DNA from: CAUZIZ01 sp963579905 | GTDB taxonomy: Bacteria; Acidobacteriota; UBA6911; RPQK01; JAJDTT01 | NCBI GenBank assembly: GCA_963579905.1 | Contig: CAUZIZ010000007.1 | Location: forward strand, 5,221 to 69,220 | Length of the DNA stretch: 64,000 nucleotides | Reading direction: 5' to 3' | Shown here: one piece after another, positions 44,724 through 54,061 of the stretch | How positions within the stretch are numbered: position 1 is the first letter of the stretch | Layout: the number at the start of each line of letters is the position of its first letter | The notes under the pieces: generated by a model | The model's input: the letters and a program-made list of their open reading frames with translations, nothing else | Database searches by the model: none | What the model was told of the DNA's origin: nothing | Translations under genes and position numbers: made by a program

Positions 44724-44908
44724 GGGTGCGTTCAAGAATAAACTTTGCAGAGTTAGCGCTCAGCTTTGCGCCAGATTTGGTCGCGAACGATTGAGCGAAA
44801 CCGCAGGCGCAGCCGGGTCAACATTGAGGATTTCGCGATTGAGGAGCGGCCGAAGATGGTGTGAAGATGAGATGCCAAAATGCAAAGTTATTTTTGCGCA
44901 GACCCTAA
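44721..44908. repeat. MITE B, complete copy, opposite orientation
   Basis: 188 bp, beginning TAAGGGTGCGTTCAAGAATA and ending GCGCAGACCCTAA. It is the reverse complement counterpart of 22303-22489. Its first three bases are the stop codon of the YdcF-like gene, so the element either supplied this stop or inserted precisely behind it. Confidence 0.85.
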
Positions 44909-45019
44909 GTTAGCCTCCGAAGCGGGGAAACAGCCTGCCAGTCCGGTGCTGAAGCCTAACCCTATACCAACATCGAAGTTATCGCTATCATTGGGGAGTC
45001 CCATCTAGTAGGGGTATTT

Positions 45020-48000
45020 ATGATGAAAGATTGGCTGGCCCGGCGAGTTCTTCTAGCTGTCTCGCTTTTCTGCGCGTCGACCGCTTTCTTCATTACCGGG
45101 ATTGCAGCGCCCAAGTCTCTGGGCGACTTAACGGGACCCTGGCAGCTGTGCCTGGACGATTACCTCATCCAGGAAAAATCCGGAGTGGTTCGGCGCTATC
45201 ACCCCTTCGAAAAGCATGCCTCCAATCCCGTGCTGAAACCGGATCAGCCCTGGGAAGGGGAGGTTGCCTACCTGTTCGGCTCCGTTCTTCCAAACGAGAG
45301 CAGGACTGGTTATCGGATGTGGTATCACACCCATCGCGGCTATCGGAATCTATACGCTACCAGCAAGGATGGGGTCCATTGGGTCAAGCCCGAGCTAGGC
45401 ATCGCGGAGTTCAACGGCTCTCGCGCAAACAACATCTTCATCGAGAGGCCGAAGGAGAGCCATCTTCCTATCATCATCCATACGCCCTGGGAAACAGACC
45501 CAAACCGCGGCTACAAACTGATCTACTACGATTACGGGCGCACGGACGCGAAGCATCCTGTCAGCGGATTCTACGGGGCCTACTCACCCGACGGGATACA
45601 TTGGAGCAAGGAGTTGCCGGAGCCGATTCTTCCCGATCCCGGCGACGTCGGGAACTTCGTCTGGGATCCCAACCGAAGCCGCTACATCGGCTACGCCAAG
45701 ATCTTTGCGGCAGTTCGTGGATTCCGTCGTCGCAGCATCGGCTTCACCTCGACCAGCGACTTCGAGCACTGGCCTCCGACGGAGTTGGTCCTGACGCCCG
45801 ACGAAGTCGATGACCGCTGGGTCGAGAGCGACCGGCAGCACACCGATTTCTATGGACTGGCGGCGTTCCCCTACGAGTCCATGTACCTGGGCTTCCTCTG
45901 GGTATTCCGCATCACCGAAGGGACCAACGATGGCCCCATCCACCTGGAGCTGGTCAGCAGCCGTGACGGGATTCGTTGGAAGCGGCAAGAAGGAGACCGG
46001 CCCCCGATGCTGGCCCTGGGTTCCGCCGGACGCTGGGATGGGGGGATGCTCCATACCGCGACTCAACCCCTGGTCAGCGGCGATACCATCAATCTATTCT
46101 ATGGAGCTTCCGATCAGACCCACTCGAGTTCCATAGCCGGTGGTTGGGGAAACTGCGCCATTGGGCTGGCTACCCTGAGAAAAGATGGTTTCGCCTCTTT
46201 GGATGCCGGAGCCGAAATAGCGACGATCACAACTCGGCCCATCGATAATCTTCAAGGACGACTCTACCTTAACGCCGACGCCAGGAATGGTTGGATCAAG
46301 GTTGAAATCCTGGATGACGCCGGCAAGGTCGTACCAGGCTTTGGATTGGATGAATGCCAACCCCTCAAGGAGGATGCTGTAAAACAGGGGGTCAGTTGGG
46401 GACAACTGCAAGCTCTGCCGCCAGCGAAGGCTCCTCGGAGAGTTCGCTTCCAGCTTCAAAATGCCTCCCTCTACGCTTTCCGTGCGGATCAGCCGGTCTC
46501 CCTGGCCACAGCACCGGAGCCCCTGAAGATCCTTCTCGACTTCGAGGACGATGGCGACAGCCCTATCGCTGACAAGGCGGTCGCGGACGGTCGGCAGAAG
46601 ACACGTCTTTACCACTCCGCCAGGGTCATCCAGGACCAGGGCAAAGCCGCCAGAGGCACGGGTGCCCTGGAATTCGGAGGTAGCGGTATCACCCATGACG
46701 CCCTGGAGATTCTGGACACGAAGGATCTAGGTGAGCAATTTACGCTGGCAGTGAGGCTGAATGCCCAACAGCGAAAGGGCCAGCGCCGTTCTTTCACAGC
46801 CCGCCCCATGCGCCTTTTCAGCTCCTATAGGGGAAGCGGCAAGCCCACTTCGGGCGAGCTCATCTTCGATTTTGACGCCAGGGCTGGAAGTCTGCGGTTC
46901 ATTTGGAACGGGCAGACGGTCACTTCTCGATCAGGATGGATTCAGAAGAACCAGTATTACCACCTGGCTGCCACCTATGATCGGGGACACGTCGAGCTCT
47001 TCCTGGATGGCGAGAACGTAGGCGAGGGAGATCTATTGCCCGGCACCGCCCACCTCTACTACGACGGCACTGTCCTCAGGCATCTCTCCTCAGCCAGCAA
47101 CACACCTCAGGTGGGCGTGCATTTAGGCTCCAACCTGCGAGTGGGTCAAGACCTGGAGGGAGTCTTCGTCACCCACAAGAATCTGGACCAGAGCAGCTCC
47201 GAAAATCAGCTGTTCGGTCTCGTAGACGACATTCTCGTACAGCAGGGTCCTCCTGAGTTCCCACTCAGTGGGCGTCTTGCCGAAGACTCCGATTTTGTCC
47301 AAGCGATCGGGGAAATACAGACGTACGGAGTCGGCGGGGCCATGGGCAAGGGCGGCTGGGCTCGATCCTTTCAGGGTCTCGATGGAACCATCTTCCTGCA
47401 GGGAGAGAAGAAGTCAACCGATGGCGGCAAGACCTTTGTCGATCACAGTGGGCCCTCTTTCGAGGAAATCCTTAGGATCCCGGAGGGGGTGATCCACAAT
47501 CGTTCTGGACTCTTCTATGCCGTCGATGGCCCGGTCGATCTCAAGTCGCAAGGGGTCTACTCGGTTAAAGCCTGGCGCTCGACGAATGGGTTCCGGACCC
47601 TCGAGACAGAAGAATCGACTGTGAGGATTCCAGGAGGGCCGGGTCGACAGAGGAAACCGGACGAATGGTACGGGTTCTACTTCTACCGAAACATGGTGGA
47701 ACTGCCTAATGGGACGTTCTTGACCACCATGGAGGGGAATCTCGAGAAGGACAAGCTCCCACCCAACGACCGCCGCAGCGCCAGTGAGGCCCTCTACATG
47801 CAAAGAACCATTGTGGTGACCTCCCAGGACCAGGGGCGAACCTGGGACTACCTCTCGACAGTGGCGGTGCCGGTGCCTGGAGATCCCGTGGGCGAGGGAT
47901 TCGATGAGCCCACCATCCTGCGGCTACCCGATGGGCAGATCCTGTGCGTCATGCGGACAGGCCACTTCTCGCCGTTGTATGCATCCTGGAGCAACGATGA

Positions 48001-48319
48001 TGGAAGGACCTGGAGCGAGCCCCGGTACACCGGTTTGGATCGTGGATGCGATCCCCAACTGCTGATGCTGGAAGACGGGAGGATCCTCCTCAGCTATGGC
48101 GAGCGATTCCCAGCCGGTTCCTATTTGCAACCCAAAAAGAGAGGCGCACTCGTGAAATTCGCGCTCAGCGAAGACGCAGGAGCAAGCTGGCGGGTCGCCA
48201 CAATCGCTGAGAACATGGGCTCCTCCTACTCGACCGTCATCGAGGTGGAACCCAATCTGATCTTCTGCCAGGCGGATGGTAAATTCTGGAGAGTGCAGCT
48301 AAAACCTCGCAGCTTCTGA
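45020..48319 (+). CDS. Secreted modular glycosidase-like / LamG / BNR-sialidase-like protein
   Basis: 1,099 residues. Signal peptide (LLAVSLFCASTAFFITGIAA). Domain 1, about 40-500: five-bladed-propeller-type glycosidase relatives plus beta-sandwich (QLCLDDYLIQEKSGVV, YDYGRTDAKHP, RPIDNLQGRLYLNADARNG). Domain 2, about 500-740: concanavalin-A-like LamG (ILLDFEDDGDSP, GQTVTSRSGWIQKNQYYHLAATYDRGHVELFLDG). Domain 3, about 745-1099: sialidase-like propeller with Asp boxes STDGGKTF, SQDQGRTW, SNDDGRTW and SEDAGASW. Exported and likely to act on polysaccharide or glycoprotein; substrate unknown. Domain 1 matches the dead gene at 1223-1977. Preceded by an AGGGG site. Confidence 0.85.
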   Translation: MMKDWLARRVLLAVSLFCASTAFFITGIAAPKSLGDLTGPWQLCLDDYLIQEKSGVVRRYHPFEKHASNPVLKPDQPWEGEVAYLFGSVLPNESRTGYRMWYHTHRGYRNLYATSKDGVHWVKPELGIAEFNGSRANNIFIERPKESHLPIIIHTPWETDPNRGYKLIYYDYGRTDAKHPVSGFYGAYSPDGIHWSKELPEPILPDPGDVGNFVWDPNRSRYIGYAKIFAAVRGFRRRSIGFTSTSDFEHWPPTELVLTPDEVDDRWVESDRQHTDFYGLAAFPYESMYLGFLWVFRITEGTNDGPIHLELVSSRDGIRWKRQEGDRPPMLALGSAGRWDGGMLHTATQPLVSGDTINLFYGASDQTHSSSIAGGWGNCAIGLATLRKDGFASLDAGAEIATITTRPIDNLQGRLYLNADARNGWIKVEILDDAGKVVPGFGLDECQPLKEDAVKQGVSWGQLQALPPAKAPRRVRFQLQNASLYAFRADQPVSLATAPEPLKILLDFEDDGDSPIADKAVADGRQKTRLYHSARVIQDQGKAARGTGALEFGGSGITHDALEILDTKDLGEQFTLAVRLNAQQRKGQRRSFTARPMRLFSSYRGSGKPTSGELIFDFDARAGSLRFIWNGQTVTSRSGWIQKNQYYHLAATYDRGHVELFLDGENVGEGDLLPGTAHLYYDGTVLRHLSSASNTPQVGVHLGSNLRVGQDLEGVFVTHKNLDQSSSENQLFGLVDDILVQQGPPEFPLSGRLAEDSDFVQAIGEIQTYGVGGAMGKGGWARSFQGLDGTIFLQGEKKSTDGGKTFVDHSGPSFEEILRIPEGVIHNRSGLFYAVDGPVDLKSQGVYSVKAWRSTNGFRTLETEESTVRIPGGPGRQRKPDEWYGFYFYRNMVELPNGTFLTTMEGNLEKDKLPPNDRRSASEALYMQRTIVVTSQDQGRTWDYLSTVAVPVPGDPVGEGFDEPTILRLPDGQILCVMRTGHFSPLYASWSNDDGRTWSEPRYTGLDRGCDPQLLMLEDGRILLSYGERFPAGSYLQPKKRGALVKFALSEDAGASWRVATIAENMGSSYSTVIEVEPNLIFCQADGKFWRVQLKPRSF

Positions 48320-48334
48320 GTTCCCCTGCACACC

Positions 48335-48619
48335 CTAAGCTGAAACTTCAAAGAATTCGTCGCACGTCCGAACGTCTAAACGTCGCACGTCTCCTGTCCC
48401 CCGAAGGTGCCGCCAACGGGTGAACTACCAGCGTTACGAAGTCAAGTCCGACAGAGCCGCGAACGACTTGAGCCGTTAGCAAAATGAGCCCAGGTTCCGA
48501 GGAGAGAGCCGGACAACTCTTCCCCACGCAGTGACGCACAAATCCCCAGTAGCCGGGAGTTTCTTTCTCGAATGGGGCCAGCGCTTCCTGGGGGCGGGAT
48601 TGACCGGAAACTTCATTGG
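48335..48619 (+). repeat. Dispersed repeat family A, full copy (5' variant 1)
   Basis: Begins CTAAGCTGAAACTTCAAAG 15 bp after the large gene's stop and ends GGAAACTTCATTGG. Includes TCTTCCCCACGCAGTGACG, the extra ~20 bp not in every copy. 48620-48819 ahead of the PQQ gene shows nothing further except an AAGGAG ribosome site. Confidence 0.85.
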
Positions 48620-48819
48620 CAAATGTAGCTTCGGCCTCTAGTCCAAAGTATTTTTTCGAGCCTTTGGCTCGGATGGCGCCCTGGAGCCCACCACGACTCC
48701 GGACCCAAAGTTTTCTTGTAAAATGATACGGCTCGCAGCCGGGGGAGGGGCCGAGCTGAATCCGAGGCAGATTGATCGAGCCCTTTATGGTAGAAACATT
48801 GGCACCAAGGAGATTCTCT

Positions 48820-50250
48820 ATGAAGCTATCGTTTCTGCTCTTGAGCGCGGCGTTCATCTTTCAATCTTTTCCGCTTCTCGGCGAGGAAGCGTGGTCCCGG
48901 TTCAGAGGCCCTAATGGAAGCGGTGTATCCCAGTCTGGCAGATTGCCAACCAAGTTCGGACCCGAGGAAGGCGTCTCGTGGAAGACCGACCTGCCTCCCG
49001 GACATTCGTCCCCCGTTTTCTCCGGCGACTCTATTTTCTTGACTGGATTCGGTGACGATCAAGTCATGACGCTGGCGCTGGATCGGAGGACAGGGATAGT
49101 TCGCTGGAAGAGCGAGACCCCGAAAATCCACCGCGGAAATCTTCACGAAGTCAACTCTCCGGCCTCGCCGAGTCCTGTGACGGACGGTAGCAACGTCTAC
49201 GTCTTCTTCCAAGACGTGGGACTGCTTTCCTACGACTCCAAGGGTAGGGAACGTTGGCGGGTCCCGTTAGGCCCCTACAACACACCCTTCGGAATCGCAG
49301 CCTCTCCGGTTCTGGCTGGCAGCCAGATTGTGCAGGTCTGCGACGGCGAGTCCGGTTCCTTCATAGTAGCCGTCGACAAGGACACGGGTCGGCTGAGCTG
49401 GCGCGATGAGCGGCCCGGTGTAAGGCGGGGGTTCTCAACCCCTGTGTTGTATCAACCAGAGGACGATAGTGGGGTTCAGGTCCTAGTGCCCGGAACCAAC
49501 CGGCTGATTGCCTATGAGGCCCAATCAGGCCAGAAGGTCTGGTGGGTTGATGGACTTACCTGGCAGATGAAGCCTACACCCGTAATGGACGAGGACTCAA
49601 TCTACGTGCTGGGCTGGGCCGGTGGGACCAACCTGAGCCGTAAAGATGCGAACTTCCAGCAAGTTCTGGTGCTACTGGACGGGGATAGCGACGGGAGGAT
49701 CTCCAAGGAAGAGGCCGATAAAGGCACCGATCCCAAGATTCTGAAAGGGTGGAAGGATGTCGAGGATCTTGACGGGAGCGGCTATTTCGAAGAGAGAGAC
49801 TGGGATCTGCATCAGCGAAAGCGCACCTCGGTCAACTCTATCCAGAAGATTCGTCTGGGCGGGAAGGGGAATATGACGGTGCAGTCGGCCGGCTGGAGAT
49901 ACCAGAAGAGCCTCCCCAACGTGCCCTCCCCGCTTCTCTACCAGGACGTCATCTACATGGTGAAGGATGGAGCCATCGTGACCTCCCTGGATCCGTCCAA
50001 TGGTGAAGTCCTGAAACAGGGGCGGTCCAAAGAGGCGATGAGTCGCTACTTCGCCTCTCCGGTGGGTGGGGATGGAAAGGTTTATCTGGTGAGCGAGGCC
50101 GGCGAGGTGTCGGTGCTCAAGGCAGCCCCAGAGTGGGAAGTGCTCCAGGTAAACCGTATGGGCGAACCCTGTTATTCCACGCCCGCTCTGGTGGATGGCA
50201 AGATCTACCTGCGCACCGAGAGCGCGCTGTATTGCTTTGACCAGGATTGA
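48820..50250 (+). CDS. PQQ-like beta-propeller protein with an EF-hand insert, secreted
   Basis: From ATG 48820 (AAGGAGATTCTCT upstream; earlier in-frame starts lack a signal) 476 residues. Signal peptide (KLSFLLLSAAFIFQSFPLLGE), then propeller blades of the PQQ/BamB type (WSRFRGPNGSGVS, GIVRWKSETPKIHRG, GRERWRVPLGPYNTPFG, GRLSWRDERPGV). Two EF-hand loops at about residues 287-298 (DGDSDGRISKEE) and 317-328 (DLDGSGYFEERD) split the blades. Calcium binding is predicted, enzymatic activity is not. Confidence 0.85.
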   Translation: MKLSFLLLSAAFIFQSFPLLGEEAWSRFRGPNGSGVSQSGRLPTKFGPEEGVSWKTDLPPGHSSPVFSGDSIFLTGFGDDQVMTLALDRRTGIVRWKSETPKIHRGNLHEVNSPASPSPVTDGSNVYVFFQDVGLLSYDSKGRERWRVPLGPYNTPFGIAASPVLAGSQIVQVCDGESGSFIVAVDKDTGRLSWRDERPGVRRGFSTPVLYQPEDDSGVQVLVPGTNRLIAYEAQSGQKVWWVDGLTWQMKPTPVMDEDSIYVLGWAGGTNLSRKDANFQQVLVLLDGDSDGRISKEEADKGTDPKILKGWKDVEDLDGSGYFEERDWDLHQRKRTSVNSIQKIRLGGKGNMTVQSAGWRYQKSLPNVPSPLLYQDVIYMVKDGAIVTSLDPSNGEVLKQGRSKEAMSRYFASPVGGDGKVYLVSEAGEVSVLKAAPEWEVLQVNRMGEPCYSTPALVDGKIYLRTESALYCFDQD

Positions 50251-50278
50251 AATAGTGAGCAGTAAGCAGTCCCAGATA

Positions 50279-50663
50279 ATGAAGGGGGTCCAATGGCAAC
50301 CTGGAAACCCTGGATTGGCCGATACCTCCTGGTGCGAGACTAAGGGGAAAAGAATTCCGGAGTGGTGGCCCGCGGTCGTTTTCGGATGGCCTGCAGTAAT
50401 TGTTTCTCTGCTTCTAGCCGGATATGGGGTCAGAGCGGGACGTCCTATTCTGCCTCTCATATCAGCTGTCTTGATGGCGCCGCTTGGTTACTACCTGGCC
50501 GGGGCACAGAGCTGGCTGGGGTTTGCAGGGCCCGGCATCCTGCTTAGCCTCGTTGCTTGCTGCCTACGTCATCAGACGGGGTCTGACCTGGTTGGCCTGG
50601 TGTTTGGCTCCTTCCCTTCACCGCTGTGATGGTTTGGCTGGCGCTCAGTGTAATTCGAGAGTG
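50279..50663 (+). pseudogene. Small multi-helix membrane protein, probable frameshift
   Basis: A frame from ATG 50279 encodes FGWPAVIVSLLLAGYGV, LPLISAVLMAPLGYYL and GFAGPGILLSLVACCL, three hydrophobic helices. The frame ends at 50629, but one frame over, from about 50602 to TGA 50661-50663, a fourth helix FTAVMVWLALSVIRE follows directly, as expected for a single protein. The shift lies near 50590-50602. No family is recognised. Followed by 255 bp with nothing recognisable before the next gene. Confidence 0.5.
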
Positions 50664-50918
50664 AAGACATTGAAGTGCATCTGGCCCCGCTGGCGGCACT
50701 GTCGAACCACAACTGCAAGCCGGTTCACTCGAGAACGTGGAGCTTCTCTGATCGCCCAAGCGTCTTCTGCAGAGGGAGTGGTTGGGATGGTAGAATCGAT
50801 AGGTTCGTTACGATTTGGGAGGAGCCTTAGAGAAGCTCGTTGCTGGAAGTCGTGAGTTCGTGCTCACTCTTCACAGTACCATGACTCAGGCCGGACCACT
50901 TCACCACTAGGCTGGAAT

Positions 50919-51626
50919 ATGCATTATCTTTTTCTGTTCATCGGTGTGTGTCTCTTTCTGGAAACCTTAGGCGCACAGCAAGTCTGGAAGATCTCGGATC
51001 AGGAACGGGACATTCAGATTGACGGGTTCACAGATGATTGGCAGGGGGTTCCTGCTCTCACGCTTTCTCCGGAGTCGTCGGGTTTGAGGGTGACGGGCGA
51101 GTTCGAAGCCGACGATGTGAAGGTTGGGTTGAGAGGCCTGTGGAACCGAGACAATCTATATATTGCCGTTCACTGGCAGGACAATATCTGGGACATCACG
51201 CAGGTGACCCGGCGAGAGGCAGTGTGGGTAACTCCGGACCGCCGCCGCCGCGACCGGATGCTTTTCTTTGACTATCTCAAGTTCCATATCAGAGAAGCAG
51301 ACTACGACTTTACGTTCTGGCTTACTCCTCGGATGGATGACCGAGGACCGTTCCAGTGGCACCGCTTGCTGGAAGGCTTGAAGGGTATGGAGAGAGCCAG
51401 CACCTCTCCGGTAATCACAGGTCGCTATGGAGACGAAGGAGCCACGCTCGAAATCATGCTTTCCTGGAGGGAGCTCAAGATCAAGCCAAAGCCCGGGACG
51501 CAGATTCCTCTGGTCTTGATTCTGGCAGACAGTGATCTCCTCGGCACTGCCCTTGAGTTTAAGTTGGACCGGTTGAAGTCGCTGGAATGGCAGGGGCGAT
51601 TGGTTCTCGAGGGTGTTCCTCGGTAG
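50919..51626 (+). CDS. Secreted CBM9-like/DOMON-type protein
   Basis: 235 residues. Signal peptide YLFLFIGVCLFLETLGAQ, then IDGFTDDWQGVPALTL, the opening of CBM9-like domains, NLYIAVHWQDNIWD, DRMLFFDYLKFHIREADYDFTFWLT and ATLEIMLSWRELKI. Similar domains bind carbohydrate or haem on secreted enzymes, but here the domain stands alone. Ligand unknown. Confidence 0.75.
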   Translation: MHYLFLFIGVCLFLETLGAQQVWKISDQERDIQIDGFTDDWQGVPALTLSPESSGLRVTGEFEADDVKVGLRGLWNRDNLYIAVHWQDNIWDITQVTRREAVWVTPDRRRRDRMLFFDYLKFHIREADYDFTFWLTPRMDDRGPFQWHRLLEGLKGMERASTSPVITGRYGDEGATLEIMLSWRELKIKPKPGTQIPLVLILADSDLLGTALEFKLDRLKSLEWQGRLVLEGVPR

Positions 51627-51777
51627 GCTGCCGAAACAGATGGAGCTGGCGTAGCAATAAGCCAAGCCGGACCAGATCGGAGGGACCGTCTCATGTTTGT
51701 CCACTGTACCCTTCTGGGAACATCTTGATCCGCGTTTTGAATCCTGATCTGCGATCCGCTGGCTGACTCCGTTCGAC

Positions 51778-52587
51778 ATGTCAATCCTCAAGAAGATCCT
51801 TATCACAGGAGCATCTTCGGGTATTGGAGAAGCTGCAGCCTATGCTTTCTCGAACCTGGGTTGGGGGTTGTTTCTGGTGGCGCGCAGGAGCGACCGCCTG
51901 GATGAAGTTGCCTCAGAATGTGAAAGACGTGGTGCCGCCCGGACGGTCTGCAAGGAGACCGACTTGAGTGTTTCCGGTGCAGGCGCCACGATCGTAGGCG
52001 ACTGCCTCGAAGCGCTCGGCGGGCTAGAGGTCACACTCTGTAACGCGGGCTATGGAATCATAGGGCCGGTCTCTGAAGTTCCAGCAACCGACATGTCCCG
52101 GATCTGGCAGGTCAACTTCCAGTCTGCCTATGAGACCATCCACGCAGCTCTGCCACACCTGCTTGGCCAGAAGCGAGGCCATATCGTTATGGTGAGCAGT
52201 GTGCTGGGTAAGAAGGCGATGCCTTTCTCGGCGGCCTACAGCGTGACCAAGTTTGCTCAAGTGGCTCTGGGAGAATCTCTTTGGGGAGAACTCAGGGGTA
52301 GTGGCGTGGGAGTCAGCGTTATCTGTCCTGGCTATACCGCTACAGAATTTCACCAGGCTGCCAAGCGAACCGAGACCATGGCGAAGCTGTCTCGACCCTT
52401 CCAGGGACAGAGCTCCGATCGCGTAGCCGAAGTTATCGTCGAGGCAGTGCTTCGAGGTAAGCGTGAAGTCCACCTGACCTTTCCGGGCCGAATGATCTGC
52501 GGGATCGAGCGCCTCTCCCCGGAACTGAGTACGCGGATCATGGCCTGGGTGGGTGCGAAACAGAAGAAGCGTTCCGAGATCAATTAG
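51778..52587 (+). CDS. Short-chain dehydrogenase/reductase
   Basis: 269 residues. Classical SDR: cofactor motif ILITGASSGIGEAAAYAF, NAG in TLCNAGYG, catalytic Ser in VMVSSVLGKKA and Tyr-x3-Lys in AAYSVTKFA. A basic RRSDR after the second strand (LVARRSDRLDE) suggests NADP(H). Substrate unknown. Its last 8 bp overlap the 3' end of the oppositely oriented DUF971 gene. Confidence 0.92.
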   Translation: MSILKKILITGASSGIGEAAAYAFSNLGWGLFLVARRSDRLDEVASECERRGAARTVCKETDLSVSGAGATIVGDCLEALGGLEVTLCNAGYGIIGPVSEVPATDMSRIWQVNFQSAYETIHAALPHLLGQKRGHIVMVSSVLGKKAMPFSAAYSVTKFAQVALGESLWGELRGSGVGVSVICPGYTATEFHQAAKRTETMAKLSRPFQGQSSDRVAEVIVEAVLRGKREVHLTFPGRMICGIERLSPELSTRIMAWVGAKQKKRSEIN

Positions 52588-52912
52588 GGCGGCAGCTGAC
52601 ACAGGAGCAGAGGCCCCTCAGAAACTCGAAGGTGTAGATCCCACTCGAGTGGCCGTCGTCCCACCAGACCCGAATCGCGTATCTTCCGACCAACTCGACG
52701 GATTTGGGACTAACCGTGTTCGAAACCTGTTCATCCTGCAAGACTCGCTGGCCCGTCATTTCGTCTACGCAGGAGGCACAGGGGCACTGCAGGCGTAAAA
52801 AGCAAGCCTCGAAAAGGCTTTCGTGCCCATCGTTCCAAATGATATGCACATCACGTTCGCCGGACCGGGAGACTTTCCGGGGGATCGGTTTGTTCTGGGG
52901 ACTCGCTGGCAT
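52580..52912 (-). CDS. DUF971 family protein
   Basis: About 111 residues from ATG 52912. DUF971 features: VHIIWNDGHESLFEACFLRLQCPCASCVDEMTG, then YAIRVWWDDGHSSGIYTFEFLRGLC. Cys residues in CPCASC and CSCVSC are conserved, as in the zinc- or iron-binding N-domain of gamma-butyrobetaine hydroxylase. DUF971 genes are often next to mrp; here 62 bp separate the two, which suggests a role in iron-sulfur protein assembly. Confidence 0.88.
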   Translation of the reverse strand: MPASPQNKPIPRKVSRSGERDVHIIWNDGHESLFEACFLRLQCPCASCVDEMTGQRVLQDEQVSNTVSPKSVELVGRYAIRVWWDDGHSSGIYTFEFLRGLCSCVSCRPN

Positions 52913-52974
52913 TTCCAACCGCTCTGATCGACTACCCGTTTTGCTTGTCGTCAGGAAGACCCAGTCGAGTTGGA

Positions 52975-54060
52975 TCAAAAGGAAATCTGGATTTCCTGCT
53001 CGACTTGCCCCGACATATTCTTAATGCTGATCTGGGCAGCCATATTCTCGGCAACACTCTGGAACGCCTCGGCCTGCTGCGACTCGGGATCGGCCAGCAC
53101 AATCGGTTTGCCTTCGTCGGACTGCACTCGAATAGAAGTAGAAAGCGGGATCTCTCCAAGGTAGGGTGTCTCCAGTTGATCCGCCAGTCTGCGAGTTCCC
53201 CCGCTCCCGAAGATATCGTCACGCTCGCCACAATGTGGGCAGGTGTAATAACTCATGTTCTCAACCATGCCCAGAATAGGACAATTCAGCTGGTTGAACA
53301 TGGCGATGGCTTTCTGGGCTACGTTCAGTGCTACATCCTGGGGTGTTGAGACGACCACCGCTCCCGTGAGGGAAATCTTCTGGCATAGGCTCAACTGAAT
53401 GTCACCGGTTCCGGGGGGAAGGTCGATGATCAAGTAGTCCAGACTGCCCCACTGAACACCCCCAAGAAACTGGGAGATCATCTTGTCCAGCATCGGTCCT
53501 CGCCAGATCACGGCCTTCTCCTGGGGCAGGAAGAACCCCATCGAGATGACTTTGACACCATAACGGTTTACAGGAATCATCTGCTTGTTGGGGCCCATCA
53601 CGGGCTGTTCAGCAATCCCCATAAGGGTGGGAATACTGGGGCCGTACACATCGGCATCCATCAGTCCGACGCTGGCTCCGGTACGGGCCAGCGCCAGTGC
53701 CAGGTTTGCGCTAACTGTTGACTTGCCGACTCCTCCTTTGCCACTGGCCACCGGTACGACGTTTTTTACCTCAGGAAGGAGAGCCGCAGCCTTCTGGTTC
53801 ATGGTGGAGCGAACCTGCGCGGTCATATGGACATCGACCTGTTCGAACTGCGGCAAGGACAGGATGGCTTGTCGAGCCTGCTCCTTCAGCTGATCCTTCA
53901 CAGGACAGGCAGGAGTCGTAAGCTCGATTGTCACCGACGCGGCGGCGCCACAGACCTTGATGTCCTTGACGAATCCGAGTGAGACGATGTCCCGGCGAAG
54001 ATCCGGATCTTGCACGCTCTTCAGCACGCCCAGAATTGCAACCTTTTCAGCTTCTTTCAT
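52975..54060 (-). CDS. mrp: Mrp/ApbC iron-sulfur carrier P-loop ATPase
   Basis: 361 residues from ATG 54060. An N-terminal MIP18-type domain (LKSVQDPDLRRDIVSLGFVKDI, TPACPVKDQL) precedes a deviant Walker A, VASGKGGVGKST (107-115), DADVYGPSIP and LIIDLPPGTGD. The C-terminal C274-x-x-C277 (YYTCPHCGE) binds the bridging Fe4S4 cluster. It delivers clusters to apoproteins. One base separates it from the NUDIX stop, so it lies in an operon VWFA-NUDIX-Mrp-DUF971. Confidence 0.94.
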   Translation of the reverse strand: MKEAEKVAILGVLKSVQDPDLRRDIVSLGFVKDIKVCGAAASVTIELTTPACPVKDQLKEQARQAILSLPQFEQVDVHMTAQVRSTMNQKAAALLPEVKNVVPVASGKGGVGKSTVSANLALALARTGASVGLMDADVYGPSIPTLMGIAEQPVMGPNKQMIPVNRYGVKVISMGFFLPQEKAVIWRGPMLDKMISQFLGGVQWGSLDYLIIDLPPGTGDIQLSLCQKISLTGAVVVSTPQDVALNVAQKAIAMFNQLNCPILGMVENMSYYTCPHCGERDDIFGSGGTRRLADQLETPYLGEIPLSTSIRVQSDEGKPIVLADPESQQAEAFQSVAENMAAQISIKNMSGQVEQEIQISF

Positions 54061-54061
54061 T

